64,000 bases of DNA from Pseudomonas taetrolens (GCF_900475285.1 NZ_LS483370.1:1874001-1938000); one strand, 5' to 3'; positions 20,328-32,300 are shown, counted from the stretch's first letter. Made by a program: numbers and translations. The notes: generated by a model not told the origin, from the sequence alone.

Positions 20328-21617
20328 ATGAATGACCAGGCTAATAGCGTCGACGAACGCTTCGACGAGACACCTGCGACCCTCAGTCGCTGGAACCGTC
20401 ATGACACCACCTGGATGCTGGGCCTGTTTGGCACGGCTATCGGCGCAGGTACCTTGTTCTTGCCGATTAACGCAGGGCTTGGCGGCTTTTGGCCGCTATT
20501 GATCCTGGCGTTGCTGGCATTCCCGATGACCTTTTATGCGCATCGAGGCCTGACCCGTTTCGTCCTGTCCGGGCGTGAAGGCTCAGACATCACGGATGTC
20601 GTAGAAGAACATTTCGGTCTTAAGGCCGGTGCTGTCATCACGCTGCTGTACTTCCTGGCCATTTTCCCGATCCTGCTGATCTACAGTGTGGCACTGACCA
20701 ATACCGTTGGCAGCTTTATGCTCAACCAGCTGTCGATCACACCGCCGCCACGGGCAATCCTGTCGCTGCTGTTGATCCTCGGCCTGCTGATTGTGGTGCG
20801 CTGCGGCGAACAGGTGATCGTCAAGGCCATGAGCATGATGGTCTATCCCTTTATCGTGGCATTGCTGTTCCTGGCGGTATTTTTGATCCCGCACTGGAAT
20901 GGCGGCATCCTCAGCACTGCAAGCAGCATGCCTGAACCTTCGGCCTTGTTGCACACCTTGTGGCTGGCCATCCCGGTGATGGTGTTCTCGTTTAACCACT
21001 CGCCGATCATCTCGGCCTTCGCGGTGGATCAAAAGCGTCGCTATGGCGTCAACGCCGAAGAGCGCAGCTCGCAGATACTGTCCCGAGCGCACGTGCTGAT
21101 GGTGGTGATGGTGCTGTTCTTCGTGTTCAGTTGCGTGCTGACTCTGACGCCAGCGCAATTGGCAGAAGCCAAAGCGCAGAACCTGTCGATCCTGTCCTAC
21201 CTGGCCAACCACTTCAGCAACCCGACGATCGCCTTTGCGGCGCCGTTGATTGCATTCGTGGCCATTGCCAAGTCGTTCCTGGGCCACTATATCGGTGCCA
21301 GCGAAGGGCTTAAGGGTTTGATCCTCAAAACTGGCAAGCGTCCGGCAGCCAAGTCCCTGGACCGCATGACCGCAGCCTTCATGCTGGTGGTGTGCTGGGC
21401 GGTGGCAACCCTTAACCCAAGCATTCTGGGCATGATCGAAACCCTGGGTGGTCCGGTGATTGCCGCCATTCTGTTTTTGATGCCGATGTACGCTATTCGT
21501 AGCGTGCCGGCCATGCGCCAGTACTCGGGCCCTATCTCCAACGTGTTTGTCACACTGGTAGGCCTGGTAGCTATTTCGTCGCTGGTTTACTCGCTGGCCC
21601 ACTCGCTGATGCGCTGA
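20328..21617 (+). CDS. Serine/threonine transporter, HAAAP family (SdaC/TdcC-like)
   Basis: The 429-residue protein is an inner-membrane amino-acid:proton symporter of the hydroxy/aromatic amino acid permease family. The first membrane segment has the family motif GLFGTAIGAGTLFLPINAG, and about 11 hydrophobic segments follow. The conserved FSFNHSPIISAFA region, also typical of SdaC and TdcC, is present near residue 220. A cytoplasmic N-terminus of about 28 residues precedes the first segment. GGAG lies about 10 bp before ATG 20328. It stands alone, followed by the REP-rich region. Serine or threonine is the likely substrate, but close specificity cannot be read from sequence. Confidence 0.9.
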   Translation: MNDQANSVDERFDETPATLSRWNRHDTTWMLGLFGTAIGAGTLFLPINAGLGGFWPLLILALLAFPMTFYAHRGLTRFVLSGREGSDITDVVEEHFGLKAGAVITLLYFLAIFPILLIYSVALTNTVGSFMLNQLSITPPPRAILSLLLILGLLIVVRCGEQVIVKAMSMMVYPFIVALLFLAVFLIPHWNGGILSTASSMPEPSALLHTLWLAIPVMVFSFNHSPIISAFAVDQKRRYGVNAEERSSQILSRAHVLMVVMVLFFVFSCVLTLTPAQLAEAKAQNLSILSYLANHFSNPTIAFAAPLIAFVAIAKSFLGHYIGASEGLKGLILKTGKRPAAKSLDRMTAAFMLVVCWAVATLNPSILGMIETLGGPVIAAILFLMPMYAIRSVPAMRQYSGPISNVFVTLVGLVAISSLVYSLAHSLMR

Positions 21618-21665
21618 AGCCGGTGGGAATCCTGTAGCCGCTGCCAAAGGCTGCGAGGGGGGCAC

Positions 21666-22109
21666 AGCGCCCCCCGTTTTCCGTAACCCGCCGTAAAGCC
21701 CCGACGCGGCCTCGCTGCGCTCGACTGCTGCTACGAATTCAGGGTGATTCTGACATCTTGAAGGGCCTTCGGGCCCAGCCTGTAGCAGCGGTCGAGTAGA
21801 ACGAGGCCGCGTCCGGCGGCGCAGCCGTCGTAAACCGTCTGAAGGTCTTCGCAGCCTGCGGCAGCGGCTACAGGGACCGTTCGTAGCAGCGCCCCCCGTT
21901 TTCCGTAACCCGCCGTAAAGCCCCGACGCGGCCTCGCTGCGCTCGACTGCTGTTACGGATTCAGGGTGATTCTGACATCTTGAAGGGCCTTCGGACCCAG
22001 CCTGTAGCAGCGGTCGAGTAGAACGAGGCCGCGTCCGGCGGCGCAGCCGTCGTAAACCGTCTGAAGGTCTTCGCAGCCTGCGGCAGCGGCTACAAGGTCA
22101 TTTGTAGCC
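21666..22109. repeat. 222-bp tandem duplication of a REP/BIME unit
   Basis: Two copies, 21666-21887 and 21888-22109, are arranged head to tail with a period of 222 bp. Over the first 200 bp I count three differences (CTACGAATTC against TTACGGATTC, and GGGCCC against GGACCC); the last 20 bp diverge. Each copy carries two REP arms in inverted order: GCGGCCTCGCTGCGCTCGAC and GTCGAGTAGAACGAGGCCGC, plus a third arm GCAGCCTGCGGCAGCGGCTA. This is a typical Pseudomonas bacterial interspersed mosaic element that has been duplicated recently. Confidence 0.9.
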
Positions 22110-22115
22110 GTTGAC

Positions 22116-22141
22116 GAGTGGAACGAGGCGACGTTCCACTC
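22116..22141. terminator. Hairpin downstream of transaldolase
   Basis: GAGTGGAACG and CGTTCCACTC form a perfect 10-bp stem with a 6-nt loop, 17 bp past the tal stop on the minus strand. There is no T-run. The sequence resembles the REP arms beside it, so it may be a REP half rather than a true terminator. Confidence 0.4.
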
Positions 22142-22157
22142 ACTGGATAATCCCGGG

Positions 22158-23081
22158 TTATTTGCCCGCCAGCAACGCTTCGAGTTTTTCCTGGTCACGC
22201 GCGAACTGGCGGATGCCCTCGGCCAGTTTCTCGGTGGCCATGGCGTCTTCGTTGGAGGCCCAGCGGAACTGCGCTTCATTGAGGATCAGGCGCGGCTCGC
22301 CGCCTTTGCCCGGGTTCAGTTTGCGCTCCAGCGTGCCTTGTTCTTGGGACAGTTTCTCCAGCAGGTCCGGGCTGATGGTCAGGCGATCGCAACCGGCCAG
22401 TTGTTCGATCTGGTTAAGATTACGGAAGCTGGCACCCATGACCACGGTGTTGTAATCGTTGGTCTTGTAGTAGTCGTAGATGCGGGTGACGGACTGCACG
22501 CCTGGATCATCGGCACCGGTGTACTCATTGCCGGTGGACTTCTTGTACCAGTCGTAAATGCGGCCCACGAACGGCGAGATCAAAAAGACCCCGGCGTCGG
22601 CGCAGGCAGCGGCCTGGGCAAACGAGAACAACAGGGTCAGGTTGGTCTGGATGCCGGCTTTTTCAAGCTTCTCGGCAGCACGGATGCCTTCCCAGGTCGA
22701 CGCGAGCTTGATCAGTACGCGGTCGCGGCCTACGCCAGCCTTGTCATACAGCTCGATCAACTGATTGGCTTTTTGCAGCAGGGCGGGCTCATCGAACGAC
22801 AGGCGGGCGTCGACTTCTGTCGAAATACGGCCCGGAATCACTTTCAAGATACCGCTACCCACAGACACCGCGAAGTGGTCGCAAGCCAGGCCGACATCAC
22901 CCTTGGCGTGGGCGATGGCGTTTGCCAGCAGCTCGGTATAACCCGGCATGGCAGCCGCTTTGAGCAGCAGGGAAGGGTTGGTGGTGGCATCCACGGGTTT
23001 GAGGCGGGTGATCGCGTCGAGGTCGCCGGTATCTGCAACCACGGTGGTGAACTGTTTGAGTTGTTCCAGCTTGGAAGTCAT
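22158..23081 (-). CDS. tal: Transaldolase
   Basis: The 307-residue cytoplasmic enzyme moves a dihydroxyacetone unit between sedoheptulose 7-phosphate and glyceraldehyde 3-phosphate in the pentose phosphate pathway. It is of the TalB type: [16 protein letters not shown] near the N-terminus and [15 protein letters not shown] carrying the Schiff-base Lys near residue 131. [24 protein letters not shown] and VMGASFRN are also conserved. Length is normal and the gene stands alone. It has no link to the nearby transporter except that the two genes converge. Confidence 0.97.
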   Translation of the reverse strand: MTSKLEQLKQFTTVVADTGDLDAITRLKPVDATTNPSLLLKAAAMPGYTELLANAIAHAKGDVGLACDHFAVSVGSGILKVIPGRISTEVDARLSFDEPALLQKANQLIELYDKAGVGRDRVLIKLASTWEGIRAAEKLEKAGIQTNLTLLFSFAQAAACADAGVFLISPFVGRIYDWYKKSTGNEYTGADDPGVQSVTRIYDYYKTNDYNTVVMGASFRNLNQIEQLAGCDRLTISPDLLEKLSQEQGTLERKLNPGKGGEPRLILNEAQFRWASNEDAMATEKLAEGIRQFARDQEKLEALLAGK

Positions 23082-23309
23082 GAGCGTCTCTGTCGGAAAA
23101 GTATTAATGAATGTACAGATTGAGCGTGTCTTCGATTTAAAGTTCTCAGAGCATCAGAATGCCGTCGAAGACGTTCATTGTGCAACTCGTGCGGCAGATT
23201 AAATCTGCACAGGGCAGTGAAGGAAACCGGGATCTGCAGCACGTTATCAAGGTTTAGCTATACCTAAGACTCCACGTGCATACGATTGCACCTCAGCGGG
23301 AGTGACAGC

Positions 23310-23978
23310 ATGAAGCTTGGATTAATGATCAGTGCAGTGTGTATTGCTTCGATCGGGATGATCGGTTGTGCGAGCAAAGTCCAGCAACCAGATGAATATT
23401 CCGGGTTTTTGAAGGATTACAGCCGTCTCAAAGAGGCCCGCTCACCGTCGGGCGCAGAAGTGATGCGCTGGATTGATCCCAAACTGAATGTGGACCAGTA
23501 CAGCCAGGTTTATATTGAACCCAGCCAGTTCTATCCGGCGCCGCAACCGACGGCGAAAATCCCGAAAAGCACATTGACCGGCATTACCGGCTATTACGAT
23601 CAGGCGTTGAAGCGTGAGCTGGGCAAATCGTTGCCACTGGCCAGCGCGCCCGGGCCGGGAGTGATTGTCGTGCGTCCGGCGATTACCGCAGTCAGCAGCA
23701 AAACCGAAGGTCTCAAGCCTTACGAACTGATCCCTGTGGCGCTGGTGGCAGCGGCCGTCAGTACGGCGTCGGGGATACGTGATCAGGAAACCACGCTGGC
23801 GACCGAGGCGGTATTCCTTGATGGGCAGACCCAGGCCGTGGTTGCCCAGGTTGTGCGCAAAGGCACTGGCAAGCCGCTGGAAAATGACAGCCAGGTGCTC
23901 GAGACCGATGACGTGAAGCAGGTGATCGATGGTTGGGCCTCTGACCTGCACCAGTCTTACTTGAAACTGAAAAAATAA
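23310..23978 (+). CDS. DUF3313 lipoprotein
   Basis: The 222-residue product has a lipoprotein signal (MKLGLMISAVCIASIGMIGC) with Cys20 as the likely lipidated residue, so it should be anchored in the envelope. The rest matches DUF3313: SGFLKDYSRLKE, then a beta-rich domain (QVYIEPSQFYP, VIVVRPAITAVSSKTEGLKPYELIPVALV) and a C-terminal VIDGWASDLHQS. The function is unknown. ATG 23310 is preferred over an upstream in-frame TTG because the signal sequence starts there. It is a single gene between tal and tpx. Confidence 0.85.
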   Translation: MKLGLMISAVCIASIGMIGCASKVQQPDEYSGFLKDYSRLKEARSPSGAEVMRWIDPKLNVDQYSQVYIEPSQFYPAPQPTAKIPKSTLTGITGYYDQALKRELGKSLPLASAPGPGVIVVRPAITAVSSKTEGLKPYELIPVALVAAAVSTASGIRDQETTLATEAVFLDGQTQAVVAQVVRKGTGKPLENDSQVLETDDVKQVIDGWASDLHQSYLKLKK

Positions 23979-24015
23979 CTCGCTCTGCCGCTGCTGGCTC
24001 TGTCACGTCCTCTTA

Positions 24016-24041
24016 CATGCCCGTTGGCAACTGCGGGCATG
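24016..24041 (+). terminator. Hairpin after the DUF3313 gene
   Basis: CATGCCCG and CGGGCATG form a perfect 8-bp stem around a 10-nt loop, 38 bp after the stop. It is followed by CAAAAC, not a T-run, so a terminator role is only possible. Confidence 0.3.
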
Positions 24042-24210
24042 CAAAACGGAACACAGACCTGTTTAAGGCAGGCATTGGGTAACAACAGGGGAGGGAATAG
24101 TCTTTTTGTAACGCATGTCATGACAAATTATGTGCCTGACGCATAGGTCGGCCGCCTGATTCGTGTTTAACTTCGGCCTCTTCAAAAAACTGTTAAGAAG
24201 GACATCGTTC

Positions 24211-24711
24211 ATGGCTCAAGTGACGCTTAAAGGCAACCCTGTTCAAGTCAACGGCGAACTGCCAGCAGTAGGCTCCAAAGCGCCGGCGTTTTCGCTGGTT
24301 GCAGGTAATTTGTCCGATGTGACGTTGGCGAACTTTGCAGGCAAGCGCAAAGTGCTGAACATTTTCCCAAGCGTTGACACCCCGACCTGCGCGACCTCCG
24401 TGCGCACGTTCAACGCCCAGGCCAACCAGGTACCAAACACCGTCGTACTGTGCATCTCGGCTGACCTGCCATTTGCACAAGCGCGTTTCTGCGGTGCAGA
24501 AGGCCTGGAAAACGTTCAGAACCTGTCGACTCTGCGCGGTCGTGAGTTCATCGAAAACTACGGCGTTGCCATCGCTGACGGCCCATTGGCCGGCCTGACT
24601 GCCCGTGCAGTTGTGGTTCTGGACGAAAACGACAACGTGCTGCACAGCGAGCTGGTCAAAGAAATCGCTGAAGAGCCGAACTACGAAGCCGCACTGGCCG
24701 TATTGAAGTAA
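24211..24711 (+). CDS. tpx: Thiol peroxidase Tpx
   Basis: The 166-residue protein is an atypical 2-Cys peroxiredoxin that reduces lipid and other hydroperoxides using thioredoxin. The peroxidatic cysteine is C60 in [15 protein letters not shown] and the resolving cysteine C94 in [13 protein letters not shown], at the standard spacing. The N-terminus [18 protein letters not shown] is that of the family. AAGAAGGA lies 8 bp before ATG 24211, which decides against an in-frame upstream start at 24163. A strong terminator follows, so this is a single-gene unit. Confidence 0.97.
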   Translation: MAQVTLKGNPVQVNGELPAVGSKAPAFSLVAGNLSDVTLANFAGKRKVLNIFPSVDTPTCATSVRTFNAQANQVPNTVVLCISADLPFAQARFCGAEGLENVQNLSTLRGREFIENYGVAIADGPLAGLTARAVVVLDENDNVLHSELVKEIAEEPNYEAALAVLK

Positions 24712-24730
24712 GTCGTACCGCACTGCCCAA

Positions 24731-24767
24731 AACGGCCTGGCCTTGATTGCCAGGCCGTTTTTTTTTT
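24731..24767 (+). terminator. Rho-independent terminator of tpx
   Basis: AACGGCCTGGC and GCCAGGCCGTT form a perfect 11-bp stem with a 7-nt loop, followed by a run of T. It starts 20 bp after the tpx stop. Confidence 0.95.
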
Positions 24768-24959
24768 GTGAGTCACGCCCTGTTTTCCCTTCAACAGACG
24801 CTAACCTCCCCGAGATGACATCACGGCTGACGGCTCTGAAGCTCGCAATAGAGAGCCTCTAACGTAAATAGCCGGTAAAGAGTCTTTTCATAACCGTCGA
24901 CACTGCTTATCGTTCAGCCTTCTGAAAATAAGCCCTCGCGCCCAATGGTTGGTCACTCC

Positions 24960-26231
24960 ATGCAATCCTCTGTTTCCCCCACATCTCGTCGCTGGCTGGT
25001 TGGCCTGCTGGTCTTGTTGATTGTCATTGGCGTGTGCTGGTGGTTATGGCCGTCGACTTCGAAAAATACACAGACGGCACAGTCCGCCGGGCAGACCGGC
25101 CGTTCGGGGATGATGCGTCCCGGCTTCGGCGGCTCGACCTTGCCCGTTCCGGTACGGGTGTCAGACGTGACGCGCGGTGATTTTCCGGTCTATTACAAGG
25201 CTCTGGGGACCGTGACTGCGCTGAATACGATCAACGTGCGCAGCCGCGTCGCGGGGGAACTGGTCAAGGTCAACTTCAAAGAAGGGCAAATGGTCAAGGC
25301 GGGTGACTTGCTGGCTGAAATCGATCCGCGCAGCTATCAGAACGCGCTGCTGCAAGCGGAAGGTACGCTGCTGCAGAACCAGGCCCAGTTGCGCAATGCT
25401 CAGGTCGATGTGCAGCGCTACCGTGGTTTGTACGCGGAAGATAGCATCGCCAAACAGACCCTCGATACCGCCGAGGCACTGGTCAGCCAGCTTCAAGGCA
25501 CGGTCAAGACCAATCAGGCAGCGGTCAACGATGCCAGGCTCAACCTCGACTTCACCAAGATTCGTGCGCCAATCAGCGGCCGTGTCGGCTTGCGTCAACT
25601 GGACATGGGTAATCTGGTCGCGGCCAACGACACCACGGCCTTGGTGGTGATTACCCAGACCGAGCCCATTGTGGTCAGCTTTACCTTGCCCGAGAGTGAT
25701 CTGGCATTGGTGCTGGCCCGTTATCGCAGCGGCGCGAGCCTGCCGGTTCAGGCCTGGGACCGGGGAGATCGCAAACAGCTGGCGGTAGGGGTGTTGAGCA
25801 GCATCGACAACCAGATCGACATCACTACCGGCACCTTGAAGTTCAAGGCGTTGTTCGAGAACCGCGATCAAAGCCTGTTCCCCAACCAGTTCGTCAATGT
25901 GCGCCTGCTGGCTGAAACCCTTAAAAACGTGGTGCTTGCGCCTGCGGCCGCCATCCAGTACGGCACCAACGGCTCGTTCGTCTACGCGCTGGATGGCGAT
26001 AACAAGGTCAAGATCCGTACGATTAAAGTCGGAGTCACGGACGGTGATGTTTCGGTGATCGACGAAGGCCTGGCCCCCGGTGACCGTGTTGTGCTTGAAG
26101 GCACAGATCGTCTGCGTGACGGTGGCGCGGTGGAAGTGGTGAGCGACAGCGCTGAAGTGCCGCAAACGCCTGCCGCGCAATTACAGGGCGGGTCTGACAC
26201 CGGTGCTGCGCCGGCCAAGGCGCACGAATGA
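24960..26231 (+). CDS. muxA: RND efflux membrane-fusion protein MuxA (MdtA-like)
   Basis: The 423-residue periplasmic adaptor links the RND pumps to the outer-membrane channel. A single N-terminal membrane anchor ([19 protein letters not shown]) is followed by the lipoyl and hairpin regions ([58 protein letters not shown]) and a beta-barrel domain. It is MdtA-type and matches MuxA of P. aeruginosa by operon order. ATG 24960 was chosen over ATG 24945 because the shorter form fits the family; neither has a strong ribosome site. The stop overlaps muxB by 4 bp. Confidence 0.93.
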   Translation: MQSSVSPTSRRWLVGLLVLLIVIGVCWWLWPSTSKNTQTAQSAGQTGRSGMMRPGFGGSTLPVPVRVSDVTRGDFPVYYKALGTVTALNTINVRSRVAGELVKVNFKEGQMVKAGDLLAEIDPRSYQNALLQAEGTLLQNQAQLRNAQVDVQRYRGLYAEDSIAKQTLDTAEALVSQLQGTVKTNQAAVNDARLNLDFTKIRAPISGRVGLRQLDMGNLVAANDTTALVVITQTEPIVVSFTLPESDLALVLARYRSGASLPVQAWDRGDRKQLAVGVLSSIDNQIDITTGTLKFKALFENRDQSLFPNQFVNVRLLAETLKNVVLAPAAAIQYGTNGSFVYALDGDNKVKIRTIKVGVTDGDVSVIDEGLAPGDRVVLEGTDRLRDGGAVEVVSDSAEVPQTPAAQLQGGSDTGAAPAKAHE

Positions 26232-29200
26232 ATCTGTCGCGGCTGTTTATCCTGCGTCCGGTCGCAACCACGCTGTGCATGCTGGCCATTGTGTTGTCCG
26301 GGATCATTGCCTACCGCATGTTGCCGGTGTCTGCCTTGCCTCAGGTCGACTATCCGACCATTCGTGTCATGACGCTGTACCCCGGCGCCAGCCCGGATGT
26401 CATGACCAGTGCGGTGACCGCGCCCCTTGAGCGCCAGTTCGGGCAAATGCCGGGCCTGACGCAAATGGCTTCGACCAGCTCCGGCGGGGCCTCTGTACTG
26501 ACGCTGCGCTTCAATCTCGATATCAATATGGACGTCGCCGAGCAACAGGTGCAGGCCGCGATCAATGCTGCCAGCAACCTGTTGCCGAGCGATTTGCCGG
26601 CCCCCCCGGTGTACAACAAGGTCAACCCGGCCGATACCCCGGTGCTGACCCTGGCAATCACCTCCAGGACCATGTTGCTGCCCAAGCTCAATGACCTGGT
26701 CGACACGCGCATGGCACAAAAAATTGCCCAGATCAGCGGTGTCGGCATGGTCAGCATCGCCGGCGGTCAGCGCCAGGCGGTACGGATCAAGGTCAACCCT
26801 GAGGCACTGGCCGCCAATGGCTTGAACCTGTCGGATGTGCGCGCACTGATCGGTGCGTCCAACGTCAACCAGCCCAAGGGCAACTTTGACGGTCCGACCC
26901 GGGTGTCGATGCTGGACGCCAACGACCAGCTGAAAACCCCGCAGGAATATGCCGAGCTGATCCTGGCGTACAACAACGGTGCGCCGCTGCGCCTGAAAGA
27001 CGTGGCAGAAATCGTCGACGGTGCCGAGAACGAACGTCTCGCCGCCTGGGCCAATGAAAACCAGGCCGTGCTGCTCAATATCCAGCGCCAGCCGGGTGCC
27101 AACGTGATTGAGGTGGTTGACCGGATCAAGGCGCTGTTGCCGAGCATCACCGACAACCTGCCAGCGGGTATTGATGTCACGGTCCTGACCGACCGGACGC
27201 AAACCATCCGCGCCTCGGTGCGCGATGTGCAGCATGAGTTGCTGATCGCCATCGCCCTGGTGGTGATGGTGACATTCCTGTTCCTGCGGCGCGTCAGTGC
27301 CACGATCATTCCGTCGGTGGCCGTGCCGCTGTCGCTGATCGGTACGTTTGGCGTGATGTACCTGGCCGGTTTCTCGGTCAATAACCTGACCCTTATGGCG
27401 CTGACCATTGCCACCGGCTTTGTGGTGGATGACGCCATCGTCATGCTGGAAAATATTTCACGCTACATCGAGGAAGGCGACAGTCCGATGCAGGCCGCGC
27501 TCAAGGGCGCCCGGCAGATCGGCTTCACCCTGATCTCGCTGACCCTGTCGCTGATTGCGGTATTGATCCCGTTGCTGTTCATGGCTGACGTGGTGGGGCG
27601 TCTGTTCCGCGAGTTTGCCATCACCCTGGCCGTGGCCATCCTGATCTCGCTGGTGGTCTCGCTGACCCTGACGCCGATGATGTGCGCCCGCTTGCTCAAG
27701 GCCGAGCCTAAAGAAGAAGAGCAAGGCCGCTTCTACCGCGCCAGCGGTGCCTTCATCGACTGGATGATCGCTGAGTACGGGCGCATGTTGCAGTGGGTGC
27801 TCAAGCACCAGCCGTTGACCCTGCTGGTGGCCGTTGGCACTTTGGCCCTGACCGTATTTTTGTACATGGTGGTGCCCAAAGGCTTCTTTCCGGTGCAGGA
27901 CACGGGTGTGATCCAGGGCATCTCCGAAGCGCCGCAGTCGATCTCGTTCAGCGCCATGAGCCAGCGTCAGCAAGAGCTCGGTGCGATTATCCTGCAAGAT
28001 CCGGATGTCGAAAGCCTGTCCTCGTATATCGGTGTGGACGGGGATAACCCGACACTCAACAGCGGCCGCATGCTGATCAACCTCAAGCCCCACAGCCTGC
28101 GCAGCGACAGTGCCTCCGAGGTGATTGCCCGCCTGCAACCGCAGCTCGACAAGCTGGCAGGCATTCGCCTGTTCATGCAACCGGTGCAGGACCTGACCAT
28201 CGAAGACCGCGTCAGCCGCACCCAGTACCAGTTCAGCCTGTCGTCGCCGGATGCCGAAATGTTGAGCACCTGGAGCCAGAAGCTGGTGACGGCGCTGTCC
28301 AGCCAGCCAGAACTGGTCGATGTTGCCAGCGACCTGCAGGACAAGGGGTTGCAGGTGTTTCTGGTGATTGACCGCGATGCGGCCTCCCGCCTCGGGGTGA
28401 CGGTGGCCAACATCACCGATGCGCTGTACGACGCGTTCGGCCAGCGGCAGATCTCCACCATATACACCCAGGCCAGCCAGTACCGTGTGGTATTGCAGGC
28501 TAAAGATGGCGAGAAAATCGGCCCGCAGGCGCTGGACCAGATTCACGTCAAGACCACCGACGGCGGCCAGGTCAGGCTGTCGAGCCTGGCCAGGGTCGAG
28601 GAGCGCCAGGCGCAGCTGGCAATCTCGCATATCGGCCAGTTCCCGTCAGTCATGGTCTCGTTCAACCTGGCACCCGGCGTGGCGCTGGGTCAGGCGGTGG
28701 AGCTGATTGATCAGGTGCAAAAAGACATCGGTATGCCGGTGGGCGTGAAGACGGAGTTCCAGGGCGCCGCGCAGGCGTTCCAGGCATCGTTGTCGAGCAC
28801 CTTGCTGCTGATTCTGGCGGCGGTGGTCACCATGTACATCGTGCTTGGCGTGCTCTACGAGAGCTACATCCACCCGATCACCATTCTGTCGACCTTGCCT
28901 TCAGCGGCGGTCGGAGCCTTGCTGGCGCTGATCCTCAGTGGCAATGACCTGGGCATGATTGCCATCATCGGCATCATCCTGCTGATCGGCATCGTGAAAA
29001 AGAACGCGATCATGATGATCGACTTCGCACTCGATGCCGAGCGCAATCAGGGCATGGCCCCGGAGCAGGCGATTTACCAGGCTGCGTTGCTGCGTTTCCG
29101 GCCGATTCTGATGACCACACTGGCGGCGCTGTTCGGTGCCGTACCGCTGATGCTCGCCACCGGTTCCGGCGCTGAGTTGCGTCAGCCTCTGGGTCTGGTC

Positions 29201-29329
29201 ATGGTCGGCGGTTTGCTGGTGAGTCAGGTGTTGACGTTGTTCACCACGCCGGTGATTTACCTGTACTTCGATCGAATGGGCCGCCGCTGGCGGGGTGATG
29301 CGGCCAAGGCCGAGCAGGCTTCGGCATGA
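26228..29329 (+). CDS. muxB: RND multidrug efflux transporter MuxB (MdtB-like)
   Basis: The 1033-residue inner-membrane pump belongs to the HAE1 RND family. It has the usual 12 membrane segments and two large periplasmic loops. The first segment ([20 protein letters not shown]) and the [20 protein letters not shown] segment carrying the paired Asp residues of the proton relay are clear. Tandem pump genes of this type form a mixed trimer in MdtBC and probably in MuxBC. It starts inside the muxA stop and overlaps muxC by 4 bp. Confidence 0.95.
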   Translation: MNLSRLFILRPVATTLCMLAIVLSGIIAYRMLPVSALPQVDYPTIRVMTLYPGASPDVMTSAVTAPLERQFGQMPGLTQMASTSSGGASVLTLRFNLDINMDVAEQQVQAAINAASNLLPSDLPAPPVYNKVNPADTPVLTLAITSRTMLLPKLNDLVDTRMAQKIAQISGVGMVSIAGGQRQAVRIKVNPEALAANGLNLSDVRALIGASNVNQPKGNFDGPTRVSMLDANDQLKTPQEYAELILAYNNGAPLRLKDVAEIVDGAENERLAAWANENQAVLLNIQRQPGANVIEVVDRIKALLPSITDNLPAGIDVTVLTDRTQTIRASVRDVQHELLIAIALVVMVTFLFLRRVSATIIPSVAVPLSLIGTFGVMYLAGFSVNNLTLMALTIATGFVVDDAIVMLENISRYIEEGDSPMQAALKGARQIGFTLISLTLSLIAVLIPLLFMADVVGRLFREFAITLAVAILISLVVSLTLTPMMCARLLKAEPKEEEQGRFYRASGAFIDWMIAEYGRMLQWVLKHQPLTLLVAVGTLALTVFLYMVVPKGFFPVQDTGVIQGISEAPQSISFSAMSQRQQELGAIILQDPDVESLSSYIGVDGDNPTLNSGRMLINLKPHSLRSDSASEVIARLQPQLDKLAGIRLFMQPVQDLTIEDRVSRTQYQFSLSSPDAEMLSTWSQKLVTALSSQPELVDVASDLQDKGLQVFLVIDRDAASRLGVTVANITDALYDAFGQRQISTIYTQASQYRVVLQAKDGEKIGPQALDQIHVKTTDGGQVRLSSLARVEERQAQLAISHIGQFPSVMVSFNLAPGVALGQAVELIDQVQKDIGMPVGVKTEFQGAAQAFQASLSSTLLLILAAVVTMYIVLGVLYESYIHPITILSTLPSAAVGALLALILSGNDLGMIAIIGIILLIGIVKKNAIMMIDFALDAERNQGMAPEQAIYQAALLRFRPILMTTLAALFGAVPLMLATGSGAELRQPLGLVMVGGLLVSQVLTLFTTPVIYLYFDRMGRRWRGDAAKAEQASA

Positions 29330-32300
29330 ACCTGTCCGGGCCTTTCATCAAGCGTCCCGTCGCGACCATGCTCCTCAGCCTGGCAATCATGTTGCTGGGG
29401 GGCGTGAGCTTTGGCCTGCTGCCGGTATCACCGCTGCCGCAGATTGATTTCCCGGTCATCGTGGTGTCTGCCAGTTTGCCGGGGGCGAGCCCCGAGGTCA
29501 TGGCGTCGAGTGTGGCCACCCCGCTGGAACGCTCATTCGGCTCGATTGCCGGTATCAACACCATGAGCAGCCGCTCGAGCCAGGGCTCGACGCGGGTGAT
29601 TTTGCAGTTTGACCAGGACCGGGACATCAATGGTGCAGCCCGTGAGGTGCAGGCGGCGATCAATGCCTCGCGCAACCTGCTGCCCAGCGGCATGCGCAGC
29701 ATGCCGACCTACAAAAAGATCAATCCGTCGCAGGCGCCGATCATGGTGCTGTCACTGACGTCCGATGTGCTGGAAAAGGGCCAGCTTTACGACCTGGCCT
29801 CGACCATCCTTTCGCAAAGCCTGTCCCAGGTGCCGGGTGTGGGTGAAGTGCAGATCGGCGGCAGTTCGTTGCCGGCGGTGCGCATTGAGCTGGAGCCGCA
29901 ACTGCTCAATCAGTACGGTGTGTCACTGGATGATGTGCGCAGCACCATCGCCAGCGCCAACGTGCGCCGGCCCAAGGGCGCTGTGTCTGACGGGGAGCGC
30001 AACTGGCAGATCCAGGCCAACGATCAACTGGAAAAAGCCAAGGACTACGAACCGCTGGTCATTCGTTACCAGGACGGTGCAGTCTTGCGTCTGAGCGATG
30101 TGGCCAGGGTCAGGGACAGCGTCGAGGACCGCTATAACAGCGGTTTCTTCAACAACGATGCGGCGGTATTGCTGGTGGTCAATCGTCAGGCCGGGGCCAA
30201 TATCATCGAGACCGTGAATGCGATCAAGGCCCAGTTGCCTGCACTGGAGGCCGTGTTACCGGCCAGCGTCAAACTGAACCTGGCGATGGACCGTTCGCCG
30301 GTGATCAAGGCCACCCTGCACGAAGCCGAGATGACCCTGCTGATTGCCGTGGCCCTGGTGATTCTGGTGGTGTTTCTGTTTCTGGGTAACTTCAGGGCAT
30401 CGTTGATCCCGACCCTGGCGGTGCCGGTGTCACTGGTTGGCACCTTTGCCATCATGTACCTGTACGGGTTCTCGCTGAACAACCTGTCGTTGATGGCCCT
30501 GATTCTGGCGACCGGACTGGTGGTGGATGACGCGATTGTGGTGCTGGAGAACATCTCCCGCCATATCGATAACGGTATCGCCCCCATGAAAGCGGCGTAC
30601 CTGGGGGCAAAGGAGGTCGGATTTACCCTGCTCTCGATGAACGTGTCGCTGGTGGCCGTGTTCCTGTCGATCCTGTTTATGGGGGGGATTGTCCAAAGTC
30701 TGTTCCGAGAGTTCTCCATCACCCTGGCCGCCTCGATTGTGGTGTCGCTGGTGGTGTCGCTGACCCTGACGCCAATGCTCTGTGCCCGCTGGCTCAAGCC
30801 CCATGTGCCGGGCACTGAAAATGCCATGCAGCGCTGGAGCATGCACCTCAATGACCGAATGGTTCGCGGCTATGCCCGTAGCCTGGACTGGGTGTTGCGT
30901 CACAAGCGCCTGACCCTGTTCAGCCTGCTGGTGACCATCGGGGTCAATGTGGCGCTGTATGTGGTGGTGCCTAAAACCTTCATGCCGCAACAGGACACCG
31001 GGCAACTGATCGGATTTGTCCGCGGCGATGACGGCCTGTCGTTCAGCGTGATGCAACCCAAGATGGAAATCTTCCGCAAGGCCGTGCTGGCCGACCCGGC
31101 GGTGGAGAGCGTTGCAGGTTTTATCGGGGGCAATGGCGGGACCAACAATGCCTTTATGATCGTGCGTCTGAAGCCGGTCTCGGAGCGCGGGATCTCGGCA
31201 CAAAAAGTCATCGAACGCCTGCGTGAGAGCTTGCCCAAAGTGCCGGGCGGACGCCTGATGCTGATGGCTGACCAGGACCTGCAGTTTGGCGGCGGTCGTG
31301 AGCAAACCAGTTCGCAGTACTCCTACATTCTGCAAAGTGGCGACCTCAACGAGCTGCGTATCTGGTACCCGAAGGTCGTGGCTGCGCTTAAAGCCTTGCC
31401 CGAGCTGACCGCCATCGATGCCCGCGAAGGGCGGGGCGCCCAGCAAGTGACGCTGGTGGTCGACCGCGATCAGGCCAAGCGTCTCGGGGTGGACATGGAC
31501 ATGGTCACCTCGGTGCTGAACAACGCCTACAGCCAGCGGCAGATTTCGACCATCTATGACAGCCTGAACCAATATCAGGTGGTGATGGAGGTTAACCCCA
31601 AATACGCCCAGGACCCGCAGACCCTGAATCAGGTCCAGGTGATCACTGCGGATGGCCAGCGGATCCCGTTATCGACCATTGCCCATTACGAAAATAGCCT
31701 GCAGGACGACCGGGTCGAGCACGAAGGGCAGTTTGCATCGGAAACCATCTCGTTTGACATGGCACCCGGTGTATCACTGGAGCAGGGCACCGCGGCCATT
31801 GAACGGGCCATCGCCAAGCTGGGCTTGCCGGAAGATGTGATCGCCAAAATGGCCGGCACCGGCGATGCTTTTGCCGCGACCCAAAAAAGTCAGCCGTTCA
31901 TGATTTTGGGTGCGCTGGTGGCGGTGTACCTGGTGTTGGGGATTCTCTACGAGAGTTACATCCACCCGCTGACCATTCTGTCGACATTGCCGTCGGCCGG
32001 GGTGGGCGCCTTGCTCAGCATCTACCTGACGGGAGGCGAGTTCAGCCTGATCTCACTGCTCGGCCTGTTCCTGCTGATCGGCGTGGTGAAGAAGAACGCA
32101 ATCTTGATGATCGATCTTGCACTGCAACTCGAGCGGCATTCGGGCCTTGCTCCCGAGGCTTCGATCCGCAGCGCGTGCCTGCAACGTTTGCGGCCGATTC
32201 TGATGACCACCCTGGCAGCCATTCTGGGGGCCTTGCCCTTGATGCTCAGCACTGCAGAAGGCGCGGAAATGCGTCAGCCTCTGGGCCTGACCATCATTGG

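Larger units (their letters stand above)
21618..22157. other. 540-bp non-coding REP-rich gap
   Basis: No gene was seen between the serine transporter and transaldolase, which converge here. A single REP arm (21633-21656, TGTAGCCGCTGCC...) comes first, then the 222-bp tandem repeat described separately, then a perfect 10-bp hairpin at 22116-22141 (GAGTGGAACG/CGTTCCACTC) just past the tal stop. Open frames in the gap have no coding character. Confidence 0.7.

Noticed and set aside
20583..21665. 360-codon open frame on the minus strand
   Set aside because: Antisense to the serine/threonine transporter; very rich in His, Gln and Arg, as expected from reverse reading of a membrane protein gene.
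21660..22110. CRISPR-like array, because of repeats in the gap
   Set aside because: The repeat period is 222 bp with only two copies and internal palindromes of REP type. No cas genes are present.
27458..28630. 390-codon open frame on the minus strand
   Set aside because: Antisense to muxB, which is complete.
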